From positions 62,001-126,000 of the forward strand of contig CAVRSD010000010.1 in NCBI GenBank assembly GCA_963723765.1: a stretch of DNA of 64,000 nucleotides, given 5' to 3'. Below, piece after piece: positions 34,521 through 44,058 of this stretch (its first letter is position 1; the number at the start of each line of letters is the position of its first letter). The DNA comes from DATBAX01 sp963723765. GTDB taxonomy: Bacteria; Acidobacteriota; Terriglobia; Terriglobales; Acidobacteriaceae. Made by a program: the position numbers and the translations under genes. The notes beneath the pieces are model-generated. The model did not search any database. It had not been told where the DNA came from and saw only the letters and a program-made list of their open reading frames with translations.

Positions 34521-34937
34521 ATGAACGATCCGCATAAGGAGCAGGATTCTGGAGTGCGAGATCAAGCGATCCGTGCGGCACTGGATCAGCATTGGGCGGC
34601 GTCCGATGCCAACGATTTTGAAACCGAGCACCTCATCTATCACGAGGACGCGGTGCTGGAATACCCGCAGTCAGGCGAGCGAACCCGCGGTCGAAGCAAC
34701 ATACAGGGCCAACGCGCCAGTCAGCCCAACAAAAAGCGGTTTACTATCCGGCGAATTATCGGCGGTGGTGATCTTTGGGTCACCGAATTCATCCTGACCT
34801 ATGACGGCAAGCCGTCCTACACGGTGAGCATCATGGAGTTCAAGGGCGACAAGGTTGCACGGGAAACGCAGTACTTTGCGGATCCATTCGTGGCTCCCGC
34901 ATCGCGCGCTCAATGGGTCGAGCGGATGGACACTTAA
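34521..34937 (+). CDS. SnoaL/NTF2-like protein
   Basis: 138 residues with the cone-fold pattern: IRAALDQHWAASDANDFETE, HLIYHEDAVLEYPQSGER, RGRSNIQGQRASQP and FKGDKVARETQYFADPF. Usually a small-molecule isomerase or a binding protein. Start ATG 34521 with CAAGATG context. It precedes a DoxX gene by 36 bp. Confidence 0.85.
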   Translation: MNDPHKEQDSGVRDQAIRAALDQHWAASDANDFETEHLIYHEDAVLEYPQSGERTRGRSNIQGQRASQPNKKRFTIRRIIGGGDLWVTEFILTYDGKPSYTVSIMEFKGDKVARETQYFADPFVAPASRAQWVERMDT

Positions 34938-34973
34938 TCGCGAGGCCCGGGATTCGTGATGGAGGGACAAGAG

Positions 34974-35447
34974 ATGGATTGGAAACGGTTGGTTCAGTTT
35001 GCACTGTTGGGTAGCGGTGATGTCGAACAATATGCCATCCTGCTGGTTCGCGTTTCGATCGGGCTGTTCTTCGCCATCTCCGGGGCAAACAAATTGTTTA
35101 CCGCCGGCGGCGTGAAACCAGTTTATGACACGCTGGTTCAGGGCAAAGTCCCGTTTCCGCGCTTGACGGCTTATTTCGTGTCGGGTGTCGAGTTCGTTGG
35201 CGGAGCCTTGGTGACCGTCGGATTTCTTTCGAGCCCGGCCTGCTTGGTTTTATTGATCGATATGCTTGTCGCCACCCTGATGACCAAGCTTTCCGACGTG
35301 CCTAAAGGACTTTCGACCCTTAACTGGGTCGACGATTTCCTCTACTTTCCGGAAGTCCTGTACATACTCTTTTTTATCTGGTTGATCTGTTCTGGTCCGG
35401 GAAAGATCAGTGTCGATTACTGGCTCGCCGGCAAGTTACTGGGGTGA
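34974..35447 (+). CDS. DoxX family membrane protein
   Basis: 157 residues, four helices (VEQYAILLVRVSIGLFFAIS, TAYFVSGVEFVGGALVTVGF, PACLVLLIDMLVATLMT, YILFFIWLICSG). GGAGGG 8 bp upstream selects ATG 34974 over the earlier GTG/ATG. Second DoxX of the window, paired here with an NTF2-like protein. Confidence 0.87.
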   Translation: MDWKRLVQFALLGSGDVEQYAILLVRVSIGLFFAISGANKLFTAGGVKPVYDTLVQGKVPFPRLTAYFVSGVEFVGGALVTVGFLSSPACLVLLIDMLVATLMTKLSDVPKGLSTLNWVDDFLYFPEVLYILFFIWLICSGPGKISVDYWLAGKLLG

Positions 35448-35548
35448 GCTAGAGAAGAGCTTGATGGTCATCACCAGAACTTTTAAGGTGTCCCGATACA
35501 TCGAAATAAGAGAACCCTAACCACACGCTGGACTTCGATAAGGAATGC

Positions 35549-37306
35549 ATGCCCCGATTGCTTTCAGTAAATGTCGGTCTTCCGCGCGACGTGACATGGA
35601 ACGGCAAGACTGTCCGAACTGCGATCTGGAAATCTCCGATCGAGGGACGGCGAATGGTGCGCAAACTCAATATTGTGGGCGACGGGCAAGGCGATCTCGC
35701 CGGTCATGGTGGGGAGCAGCGCGCCGTTTTCGTTTATCAGATGGATTCTTACCATTACTGGGAAAGCTTTCTGGGCCGCAGCGATTTTACTGTCGGCCAG
35801 TTCGGAGAAAACTTCACCGTCGAGGGACTTCCTGATAACGAGGTGTGCATCGGCGATCGCTACCGCATCGGCGGTGCTGAATTTGAAGTGACGCAGCCAC
35901 GCGTGACTTGCTACCGCGTCGGCATTCGCACGAATGAACCTCGGATGCCGGCCCTGCTCGTAGAACATCACAGACCAGGATTCTACTTTCGCGTGTTGCA
36001 GGAAGGAGAAGTTGGGGCCGGCGATGACATTGTAAAAATTGCCGACGGTCCAGAAAGGATCACGGTGGCCGACGTTGACGCCCTTCTGTATTTGCCAGGA
36101 GCTTCCAGCGAGCAACTGCAACGCGCGCTCCAGATTCCTGCACTTAGCAAGGGTTGGCAGAGTTCGTTCCAGGCCATGCTCCAACAAGACCTGAGCTCCA
36201 AAACTGCGGTCGGGAATCCGGGACTCGCGAATGAGGAACAAGCGCCAGCGTGGCCCGGCTTTCGACAGATGCGAGTCGCGAATATTCATAGGGAAAGCGA
36301 TAACGTAACTTCCTTCGTTCTGGCGCCGATCGATGGGCAGCCTCTTCCTCTCTGCCAGGCAGGTCAATTTGTTGTTTTGCGCTTGCATCTCGATCCGGAC
36401 AAACCGGCGGTTCTTCGCAGCTATTCGCTGTCCGATCTGCCGGTGGCCGATCATTTCCGCATCAGCGTCAAGAGCGAATTGAACGGGATCGGAAGTTCAT
36501 TTCTGTGCAACCGTGCGCAATTAGGCGATTTATTGGATGTGAGTGCGCCGCGCGGAAGCTTTACTCTGCGTCTCAGCCAGAGTCCTGTGGTTCTGTTGAG
36601 CGCTGGAGTGGGTGCAACGCCCGTGATGTCGATGCTGCACGCACTCACCGCTGAAAAATCGCAACGAGAAATCTGGTGGATCTACGGAGCTCGCAATCGC
36701 GCCGACCATCCATTTGCAGAAGAATCGCGTACATTACTGAAACAGCTCTCTCGCGGACGAGGATACATCGTATACAGCAGGCCCGCTGCAAGCGACCAGG
36801 TCGGGGGAGACTTCGATGCTCCCGGGCACATTGACACAGCTTTGCTGGAGAAAATTGGCGTGTCACGGAATAGTGACTTCTATCTGTGTGGCCCACCTTC
36901 GTTCTTGCAAAACATGCGCGATGGGCTGCGAACCTGGGGTGTTCTCGCTGGGAATGTGCACACGGAAATCTTCGGTTCTCTCGAGGCTATTACCCCTGGC
37001 ATGGCGCAGGTTATTCACACTCCTCACGTCCCACAAGGGCCGCCCGGATCTGGCCCTCCAGTCTCATTTGCGCGCAGCGGGATTACCGCCGCCTGGGATC
37101 CGAAGTTTGCCAGTTTGCTTGAACTGGCGGAAGCGTGCGATGTTCCGGTTAGATGGTCGTGCCGGACTGGAGTTTGTCATACCTGCATGACTGGTCTGAT
37201 TGATGGATCGATTACTTATAACCCTGAGCCGCTGGAGAGGCCCGCTCCCGGGAACGTGCTGGTATGCTGCTCCCAGCCAAACGCGGGTGTCACGCTTGAT
37301 CTGTGA
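35549..37306 (+). CDS. MOSC domain fused to FAD/2Fe-2S oxidoreductase
   Basis: 585 residues. Residues 1-215: MOSC domain (LAGHGGEQRAVFVYQMDSYH, GQFGENFTVEGL, VTQPRVTCYRVGIR with the Cys expected to bind molybdenum cofactor or sulfur). Residues 230-470: FAD and NAD(P) binding reductase (VLRSYSLSDL, LSAGVGATPVMSMLHAL, FYLCGPPSFLQNM). Residues 490-585: plant-type 2Fe-2S domain (CRTGVCHTCMTGLIDG...VLVCCSQP). Suggests NAD(P)H-driven reduction of an N-hydroxylated substrate, as in YcbX-type systems; that is inference. Confidence 0.9.
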   Translation: MPRLLSVNVGLPRDVTWNGKTVRTAIWKSPIEGRRMVRKLNIVGDGQGDLAGHGGEQRAVFVYQMDSYHYWESFLGRSDFTVGQFGENFTVEGLPDNEVCIGDRYRIGGAEFEVTQPRVTCYRVGIRTNEPRMPALLVEHHRPGFYFRVLQEGEVGAGDDIVKIADGPERITVADVDALLYLPGASSEQLQRALQIPALSKGWQSSFQAMLQQDLSSKTAVGNPGLANEEQAPAWPGFRQMRVANIHRESDNVTSFVLAPIDGQPLPLCQAGQFVVLRLHLDPDKPAVLRSYSLSDLPVADHFRISVKSELNGIGSSFLCNRAQLGDLLDVSAPRGSFTLRLSQSPVVLLSAGVGATPVMSMLHALTAEKSQREIWWIYGARNRADHPFAEESRTLLKQLSRGRGYIVYSRPAASDQVGGDFDAPGHIDTALLEKIGVSRNSDFYLCGPPSFLQNMRDGLRTWGVLAGNVHTEIFGSLEAITPGMAQVIHTPHVPQGPPGSGPPVSFARSGITAAWDPKFASLLELAEACDVPVRWSCRTGVCHTCMTGLIDGSITYNPEPLERPAPGNVLVCCSQPNAGVTLDL

Positions 37307-37356
37307 GAGAAGATCTTTGAGAGAAGACCTGTGAGAGAAAAGGAAGGAATCGAATC

Positions 37357-37962
37357 ATGCGTTCTGATATGGTGCCCGGCGGCATTTTCCCCGACTACGA
37401 ACTGCCCGATCACACGGGCAAACTGTGCAAGCTCAGCGAGCTACAGGGCGACGATCCGCTAATCCTCACCCTTGCGCGCGGCCACTATTGCCCAAAGGAA
37501 CACCAGCAGCACTTGGAACTCGCCGCGTTCTACCCGAAGATCGCAGTGGCGTACACGCAGATCGCGACGATCGCCACCGACGATCACCATACTCTGCAGG
37601 AATTCCGTGCGTCAGTCGGGGCCCAGTGGCCCTTCCTTTCGGATCCCGGCCGAACCATTCAGAAGGATCTCGACATTCAGGAGTACACCGACCCCGACAA
37701 TAATCCGATGATCCCGCATACGCTAGTGCTCAAGCCTGGCCGCGTGATCTACAGCATCTATAACGGCTACTGGTTCTGGGGACGTCCATCGGTCATCGAT
37801 CTTTGGCACGATCTGCGCATCGTGACCAGCGAAATCCGCCCAGACTGGGATCTCAGCACTCCTGGACTCCGCGAAGCATGGAATGCGGGTGACTTGTCGC
37901 GTTTCCACGGATGGGACAAGCAGGCTAGTAAGGAAGATGCCTCGATCGCACGGAAGAAATAG
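37357..37962 (+). CDS. redoxin/peroxiredoxin-like protein
   Basis: 201 residues. Thioredoxin fold AhpC/TSA-like: FPDYELPDHTGKLCKLSEL, then LILTLARGHYCPKEHQQHL with a Cys where peroxiredoxins carry the peroxidatic Cys, and IPHTLVLKPGRVIYSIYNGY. The usual TxxC motif is replaced by ARGHYC, so catalysis may differ. AAAAGGAAGG precedes ATG 37357. It follows the MOSC reductase by 50 bp and may share its transcript. Confidence 0.82.
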   Translation: MRSDMVPGGIFPDYELPDHTGKLCKLSELQGDDPLILTLARGHYCPKEHQQHLELAAFYPKIAVAYTQIATIATDDHHTLQEFRASVGAQWPFLSDPGRTIQKDLDIQEYTDPDNNPMIPHTLVLKPGRVIYSIYNGYWFWGRPSVIDLWHDLRIVTSEIRPDWDLSTPGLREAWNAGDLSRFHGWDKQASKEDASIARKK

Positions 37963-38190
37963 CAGCTCCAGCAGCTTCGATCGACTGCGCCAATGAACAG
38001 CTCGGAAGGCAAATGATGATCAAGACACCAGAGACGAACAAACCCAATTTCAGGAGTGGGTTTCCAATTCGCGATCTTCCCGATGGCAGCCTTGTATGAC
38101 TATTTGCAGTGCCTCGGCTTGTTGGTTAGCTAATGCCGTGCATTCGACGCCAAATGTTGAGCTTCTTCCAGCATAGCTCATCCATAAGCG

Positions 38191-38442
38191 CTACCTGATC
38201 CCGAACATGGGATGTTCGCTAGACACTGAAAGGGAAGCATCGAGAATATTTTCGTTCAAACTGTCGGCCAGTTTCTTTGCCTTCTCCAGTGTGAGACCAC
38301 CCAGGAGATTAAAACCTAGGATGGCATTGTTTAGGACTGATACCGTACCGTGGAAGAATTCTAGGATGATTGTTGGTTTTCCAGTCTCATCATTTTTCGC
38401 AACAAAACGGCATGTCCCCCGTTCGATTCTCGTATCTGTCAT
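38191..38442 (-). CDS. small hypothetical protein
   Basis: 83 residues, MTDTRIERGTCRFVAKNDET, then IILEFFHGTVSVLNNAILGF and LTLEKAKKLADSLNENILD. No motif recognised. AAGGAGAG before ATG 38442 decides the start. It lies 25 bp downstream of a response regulator gene on the same strand, so probably the same operon. Confidence 0.65.
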   Translation of the reverse strand: MTDTRIERGTCRFVAKNDETGKPTIILEFFHGTVSVLNNAILGFNLLGGLTLEKAKKLADSLNENILDASLSVSSEHPMFGIR

Positions 38443-38467
38443 ACGTACTCTCCTTGTGCAGTTACAA

Positions 38468-38857
38468 CTACGCCTTGGATGCTCTCGCGCCGAGCACTCT
38501 TTCAACTGCCTCAATTAATACCGATGAGTTGTTCTCCAGCGATTTCTCTGACTTTACAACAAATGCGGCTGCACCCTCTTTTAACAGCTTGGCTTCATTG
38601 GCTTGACCCAGGCCACTTAGCACTATGACAGGAATGTGTTTTGCTCGGACGTCGCTCTTGAGAGAGCGAAGAACATCGATCCCAGACACTTTAGGCAACA
38701 TAATGTCGAGCAGGATAAGGTCAGGAGTGCTCTCCTGAGTAACGCGAAGACCCTCCTCACCGTCTGCGGCATGGATGACGCGGTATCCGGCCTTGAGAAG
38801 GGCCCGTTCGTTTGCAATACGCTGAAACTTACTGTCTTCAATCAGAAGTATTTTCAT
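38468..38857 (-). CDS. single-domain response regulator
   Basis: 129 residues, receiver domain only: KILLIEDSKFQRI (acidic pocket ED), phosphoacceptor in DLILLDIMLPKVSG, the switch residue in PVIVLSGLG and the conserved Lys in AAAFVVKSEK. No output domain, so it acts through a partner protein. No histidine kinase is encoded nearby. Confidence 0.93.
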   Translation of the reverse strand: MKILLIEDSKFQRIANERALLKAGYRVIHAADGEEGLRVTQESTPDLILLDIMLPKVSGIDVLRSLKSDVRAKHIPVIVLSGLGQANEAKLLKEGAAAFVVKSEKSLENNSSVLIEAVERVLGARASKA

Positions 38858-38912
38858 TCTTTACCTCAGGGTGGGAGAAACGCACGCTAAGCGTCAACTC
38901 ATCATTTCAGTC

Positions 38913-38999
38913 ATGGAACTCTTGTATTTCTTGATTGTACTGCTAATGCTTTGCAGCTTTTGGAACATCAGACGCTGGTCTTTTAGCGACCCTGCCTAA
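38913..38999 (+). CDS. possible 28-residue membrane peptide
   Basis: ATG 38913 to TAA 38997: MELLYFLIVLLMLCSFWNIR followed by RWSFSDPA. One strongly hydrophobic helix with a basic end, the form of a small regulatory membrane protein. No ribosome site is visible and it could be chance. Confidence 0.25.
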   Translation: MELLYFLIVLLMLCSFWNIRRWSFSDPA

Positions 39000-39060
39000 A
39001 GCCAACAGAGTGACAATAATCAAAAAAGGAGCGGCGTATAATGGCTTTCCACGGAAAGCC

Positions 39061-39777
39061 ATGAAGACGCCTTACGGCCTCGAAATCATTGAGAGTTGCC
39101 TGACGTGTCCTCTGCATAAGGACCGTCTCTTTTGCGATCTGGCCCCAGGAATTCTTGCCGGGCTGGACGCGATATCGGCTTCCGCCACTTATCCCAAGGG
39201 TGCGATTCTTTTTGTCGAGGGTCAGGATCCTCGGGGCGTTTTCGTGATTTGCAATGGCCGCGTGAAGTTGTCCGCCAGTTCGGCGGGAGGCAAGTCGCTA
39301 ATCCTCCGAATCGCCGATCCCGGCGAAATTATTGGCTTGCCGGGTACCATTTCGGGAAAACCCTATGAGGTGACGGCCGAAGCGCTGGAACCGATCCAGG
39401 CCAATTTCATTCCCCGGAAACCCTTCCTCGAGTTCCTTCGTGCGCACGGTGAAGTGGCGCTTAGAGTTGCCGAGGCGTTGAGTGACATCTATTACGCGAC
39501 TTACCGTGAGGTGCGCTGCCTTGGACTTTCCGGGTCGGTGGAAGAAAAGCTGGCCCGTTTTTTACTGGATCTTGTAGCAATGAAAGGGCAAGACCCCGAT
39601 CGTGCCAGCGCTACCTTAACCCTCACTCACCAGGAAATTGCTGAGATCGTTGGCACCTCTCGTGAAACCGTGACTCGCTTGTTCGCGGATTTCAAGCGTA
39701 AAAAGCTGGTGGAAGTCCACGGCGCGACTCTGCTCGTAATGGATAAGCCAGGACTGCAACAGTTGATCGAAGTCTAA
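39061..39777 (+). CDS. CRP/FNR-family regulator with Cys-rich N-terminus
   Basis: 238 residues. The N-terminus has CLTCPLHKDRLFC (C-x2-C-x8-C), and a further Cys lies in VFVICNGRVK, a possible FNR-like Fe-S ligand set. A cyclic-nucleotide-type barrel follows, then an HTH with TLTHQEIAEIVGTSRETVTR. The RETVTR recognition helix is CRP-like and predicts TGTGA half-sites; exactly such a site is found 68 bp after its stop. Likely an oxygen/redox-responsive activator of the downstream cytochrome cluster. ATG 39061 is preferred over 39010 because homology starts there. Confidence 0.9.
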   Translation: MKTPYGLEIIESCLTCPLHKDRLFCDLAPGILAGLDAISASATYPKGAILFVEGQDPRGVFVICNGRVKLSASSAGGKSLILRIADPGEIIGLPGTISGKPYEVTAEALEPIQANFIPRKPFLEFLRAHGEVALRVAEALSDIYYATYREVRCLGLSGSVEEKLARFLLDLVAMKGQDPDRASATLTLTHQEIAEIVGTSRETVTRLFADFKRKKLVEVHGATLLVMDKPGLQQLIEV

Positions 39778-39845
39778 TCTTTCTTGTCCCATTCTGGGAT
39801 ATTCCTTACCTATCAGCACTCGATGTGACCTCACGCACATGGTCT

Positions 39846-39861
39846 TGTGATCAGGATCACA
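39846..39861. promoter_or_regulatory. CRP-type binding site
   Basis: TGTGATCAGGATCACA is a perfect TGTGA-N6-TCACA palindrome. It lies between the CRP/FNR-type regulator and the electron-transfer gene cluster. It matches the half-site expected from the RETVTR recognition helix encoded next door. Confidence 0.72.
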
Positions 39862-40060
39862 GACCTGCTTCCGTCCACCCGCAGATAATTCTTTTGAGGT
39901 CATTCTCCGATAACTAACTGAAAGTGAGCAATCTTGAACAGTCGCAGCATGGCGAACCACGATACGCTTGCCACCTTCCCGAGGAACTGTTCATGACAAC
40001 CGCCGAACTTGAGCTGGCGGCTACGACCGTCACACTGGCAGGTTCCAGAGCCGGTCGAAT

Positions 40061-40559
40061 TTTTTTGAGTGCGGCGTTCTGAACGGGCAAGTGAAGCCAG
40101 GGGACACGGTTGCCATCGTGGGCGCCGGACCCGTGGGGCTCGCCGTACTGCTGACGGCGCAGTTCTATTCGCCGGCGGCTATTTTCATGATCGATCTCGA
40201 TGACAAGCGCCTGGCGGTTGCTAAGGAATTTGGCGCAACCACTCTGGTCAACAGCACGGATGGACAGGCCGCCAAGCACGTAATGGAACTGACGGAGGGA
40301 GGCTGGCGTCGATGTGGCCATTGAAGCCGTCGGGCTTCCCGCTACGTTTGCTATTTGTCAGGCCATTGTCGCGGCCGGCGGACACATCGCGAACGTGGGT
40401 GTGCACGGCAAACCGGTGGAGCTGCACTTGGAAAAACTCTGGGACCGCAACATTTCACTCACTACGCGGCTGGTGGACACGGTAACCACACCAATGTTGC
40501 TGAAGGTTGTGCGCTCGGGCAAGCTCCAGCCGAAAAAGCTCGTAACTCATCGCTTCGCC
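40061..40559 (+). pseudogene. internal fragment of a zinc alcohol dehydrogenase
   Basis: FECGVLNGQVKPGDTVAIVG, then AGPVGLAVLLTAQF (Rossmann motif), DLDDKRLAVAKEFGATTL. After a one-base insertion near 40300 it continues GVDVAIEAVGLPATFAICQA and TTRLVDTVTTPMLLKVVRSG, KLQPKKLVTHRFA. This covers about the middle half of an MDR alcohol dehydrogenase. The first 150 residues, with the zinc ligands, and the last 30 are missing. Its frame runs straight into the decaheme cytochrome gene. Confidence 0.8.
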
Positions 40560-41514
40560 ATGAAGCTGTTCTTGGTTGCAAGTCTTTTCCTCGTGGTTCC
40601 TTTTGCTACAGGGCAAGCCGGCCAACAGGCTACTGACAAGAGTGCTCCACCCGCCACTGTACCCGTTGCCAGCGCGGCATCCCCGGAAGTCTCGAAGTAT
40701 GTAGGCGCGGAGACCTGCAAAACCTGTCACGAAGAGATTTACAACAGCTGGGAGAAGACGCCGCATTGGAAAACCACCCTCGACACGAAAGGCGGCCCAT
40801 CGCACCAGGGATGCGAAGGCTGCCACGGACCCGGTGCGGACCATGTGGCAGGAGGCGGCGACAAATCCAAGATCTTTGTCTTCGAGAACGCTTCGACTAA
40901 GGACATTAATGCCCGCTGCATGAATTGCCATGAAGGCGGCACGCAGCATATGAACGCCGTCAACTCAATCCACACGCAAAACAACGTCAGTTGCATTTCC
41001 TGCCATTCGCCGCACCATGCGCAAACTAAAGAATTTCTGCTGGTGAAAGCGCAGCCTGAGCTTTGTTATTCCTGCCATTTGCAGCAGAAGTCGCAATTCC
41101 AGATGCCATTTCACCATCGCGTGAATGAGGGGCTGGTGCAGTGCTCGGATTGCCACAATCCGCACGGCACGGTGGGACCGAAGCAAGTACGGACCTCGGC
41201 GACACAGGATGCCGTCTGCTTCACCTGCCACGCGGACAAGCAAGGGCCGTTCGTTTTTGAGCACGAGCCGGTGAAAATCGAAGGGCTGCTCATCCTGCCA
41301 TATCCCGCATGGAGGCGCGAATCCTCACATGCTGAGGGTGAGCAACGTCAATTTGCTCTGCCTGCAATGCCATACCAATGTTACTGCCACCGCGAAAGCC
41401 GGCGGGGCGCCAGGAACTCCTTCGTTCCATAGTCAGCAGACGTTTTTCAAGTCATGCACGTTATGCCACAGCCAGATACATGGCTCTAACTTCGACCAGA
41501 CGCTTTTCAAATAG
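40560..41514 (+). CDS. decaheme c-type cytochrome, DmsE/MtrA type, with one frameshift
   Basis: Signal peptide MKLFLVASLFLVVPFATGQA, then YVGAETCKTCHEEIYNSWEK. Seven CXXCH motifs are read up to residue 236 or so (CKTCH, CEGCH, CMNCH, CISCH, CYSCH, CSDCH, CFTCH). Removing one base near 41286 restores three more (CSSCH, CLQCH, CTLCH) and the normal end at TAG 41512: ten hemes, 317 residues. This family forms the periplasmic wire of trans-outer-membrane electron conduits (MtrA, DmsE, PioA). No ribosome site precedes ATG 40560, because the region is the ADH remnant. Next gene: beta-barrel, 9 bp later. Confidence 0.88.
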
Positions 41515-41523
41515 AGATCGCCT

Positions 41524-44043
41524 ATGAATCTTTTTCGAGCGCGCGCTCTTCCGATGGTCGAGAACAACTCGTTGCGATATCTTCCAGTTTCGTGTGGATT
41601 CAGCTTTTTAATTCTTGCGGTAACGCTATTGGCTTCGCCGTTGTCGCATGGTCAAAACAACTCTGACGAAACGACGGGGCGTGATTCGGGAAATTACAAC
41701 GTCCAGCAGTCTTTTGAGGCGGGTTATCGAAGTAGTTCGATCAATGGAAACCTCGATACCTACGATACCTTCGTGAATCTCGGCTCGGGCCCTCGCCTGT
41801 TCGATTACTCACTGGATATGCGTTCGCTGGACCACAACGGTTTTCTGTTCGACAACCTCAACTTCAGCAATTTTGGCTACGGCGGCGATCCGAACGACGT
41901 AACCCGCCTGCGCATCAATAAGAACAAGTGGTATGACTTCGGATTCGTGTTTCGCCGCGATAAGAATTTCTGGGACTACAACCTGTTGGCCAATCCGCTG
42001 AACCCTTCCACTTCGGTTCCCAGCGTGGGGATTACCAGCTCGCCGCATTCGCTCGATCTGGTGCGCCGCATGCAGGATTACAATCTGACCCTGCTGCCGC
42101 AATCGCGAGTGCAGCTTCGGCTGGGATTTTCCCACAATCGCGACGAGGGCCCCGGTTCTTTCACCACTGACGGGGGCACCATCGCGGCGTTCAACGAAGC
42201 CTACAGCTATACCACCAACGCCTATCACGCCGGCGTGGACTTTCGTGTTTTACCCAAGACAACAATTTCTTACGATCAGTTTCTGAGTTATTACAAGCAG
42301 GACAACATCATTACGGACAACCCGCAGAATTCCGGCTACGAACTTGCCAACGGCACGCCCGTGGACCTGGGCATTATCTGGAGTACCGTGGGGCCGGTAG
42401 AGATTCTGCCGTGTGCCGCGCCCATTGCGACTGCACCGAACATCGTCATTCCAAGTTGCAATGGATATCTTTCCTATAACCAGGCGGCTCGTCCCCGAAA
42501 TTTCATGCCCAGTGAGCGCTTGCGGTTTCAGTCCAATTACTTCAAGAAGTTTGAGACTTCAGGGTCGCTGGGATATAGCACAGCCAATAACTCGGTCCCG
42601 GATTTCAGCGAGGTCGTGAACGATTACGTTTCGCGGAACGGTTCACGGGGAAGCACTGCCGGTGGTCCCGCAAACGCCAAGCGCGTCTCGGTAAATGCTG
42701 ACTGGTCAGGAGCCTATTCGGTCACCGACAAATTTCAAATCCTCGATTCGTTCCGTTATGACAACTGGCGTACTCCCGGCCTCTGGGACACGGAGGAGAC
42801 AAATATCTTCGGTCAAATGCAACCGGGGCTGGTGGGGTTAGCGCAACCGCAGTCGATATTTACGGCGGCAACGTTTCTTTCGCTTTGCCCCGCGCCATAC
42901 ACCGCCGTCGACTTGCCCCAGCCATACTGCGAGTTCGTCCGCCGACATAGTCAACGGGCCCACATCGAGCTTCCTGGGGCAGAACATCAAGTCGAATACT
43001 TTTCAGCTGCAATACGACTTCAATAAACGTCTGACCGGCAGGATCGGTTATGTGTACACCGATCGCACCATCGCCGATTTCAATGCCACTTTCTATTCTG
43101 CTGAAACGTATTTTCCTGGAGGCGCTGGAGGAGCCGCGGAAATATTCGCGGCCCGCGGGGACTGCGCTATACCGTCAGCTTGTACTGAGACCGTCGATCC
43201 CGTGAGCGGCCAGCTGATTTCCCTAACGTTTTCCGGCCCTGCAGCGGGCAATGATACCTCCCGCAACATTACGGAAATCCATGAGAAGACTTTGCTGGCG
43301 GGCTTCACCGCACGCCCCGTCGACACCCTGCGAATCACTGGGAGATTTCCAGTTCGGTTACAACGATTACTCCTTCACCCGAATCAGCCCGCGCCAGGTG
43401 CAAAGCTACAAAATTCACGCCAGCTACAAACCACGAACCTGGATCAACTTCGACGGCGCAGTCGACATCCATGAGAACCGCGACAATGTTTCCACGATCA
43501 ATGACATCGAGCACGGACGCAGCTACAGTTTCGTGACCACTCTCATGCCGAATGCAAAGCTGTTCTTTGATCTCGGCTATACCTACACCGACATCAATAA
43601 TCAGGCCCAGATTTGCTACTACACAAAATGCTTTTGGCCCCCCGCCAGCAACTCAATGCCCGGCCAGCCTCGGCTATGTACCCGCCGCGGTACCGGGCTT
43701 GGGTTCTTATTCCAGCAAACAGCAATTCGTCTATGGCGACATCACCTGGAAACCGGGCAAGCGAGTGACTTCGACCATCGGCTATATGGGCACTTTTGTT
43801 GGAGGGAACACGCTGGCTGTCGATCCACTCCAGGTTCCAGGGACACTCGCTTTCAACTATCAAAAGCCATACGTGACAGTGATCTTCGACCTCTACAAGG
43901 GTCTCAGTTACCGCACCACCTGGAACTATTACGGATACAACGGGAAGGGACTGGCCTCAAACGCAACTCCTGGCCTCGCAGCCATTCCCACGCAGGATTT
44001 CAACGGCAGTACGGCTGAATTCGCACTTCGCTACGCTTTCTGA
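41524..44043 (+). CDS. large outer-membrane beta-barrel, MtrB/PioB-type partner, three frameshifts
   Basis: Signal peptide ending about LASPLSHGQ, then FEAGYRSSSINGNLDTYDTF, LDMRSLDHNGFLFDNLNFS and alternating amphipathic strands. It ends FALRYAF, with the C-terminal Phe of outer-membrane proteins. The frame breaks at about 42922 (restored by removing one C: LPQHTASSSADIVNG), 43341 (RITGDFQFGYNDYSF) and between 43620 and 43645 (an A4 or C6 run). Each break is +1; corrected length is about 838 residues. Position directly after a decaheme MtrA-type cytochrome supports the role of sheath for that cytochrome. Family call is by strand pattern and context. Confidence 0.75.
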
Positions 44044-44058
44044 AATGGAGCTTAAAAG

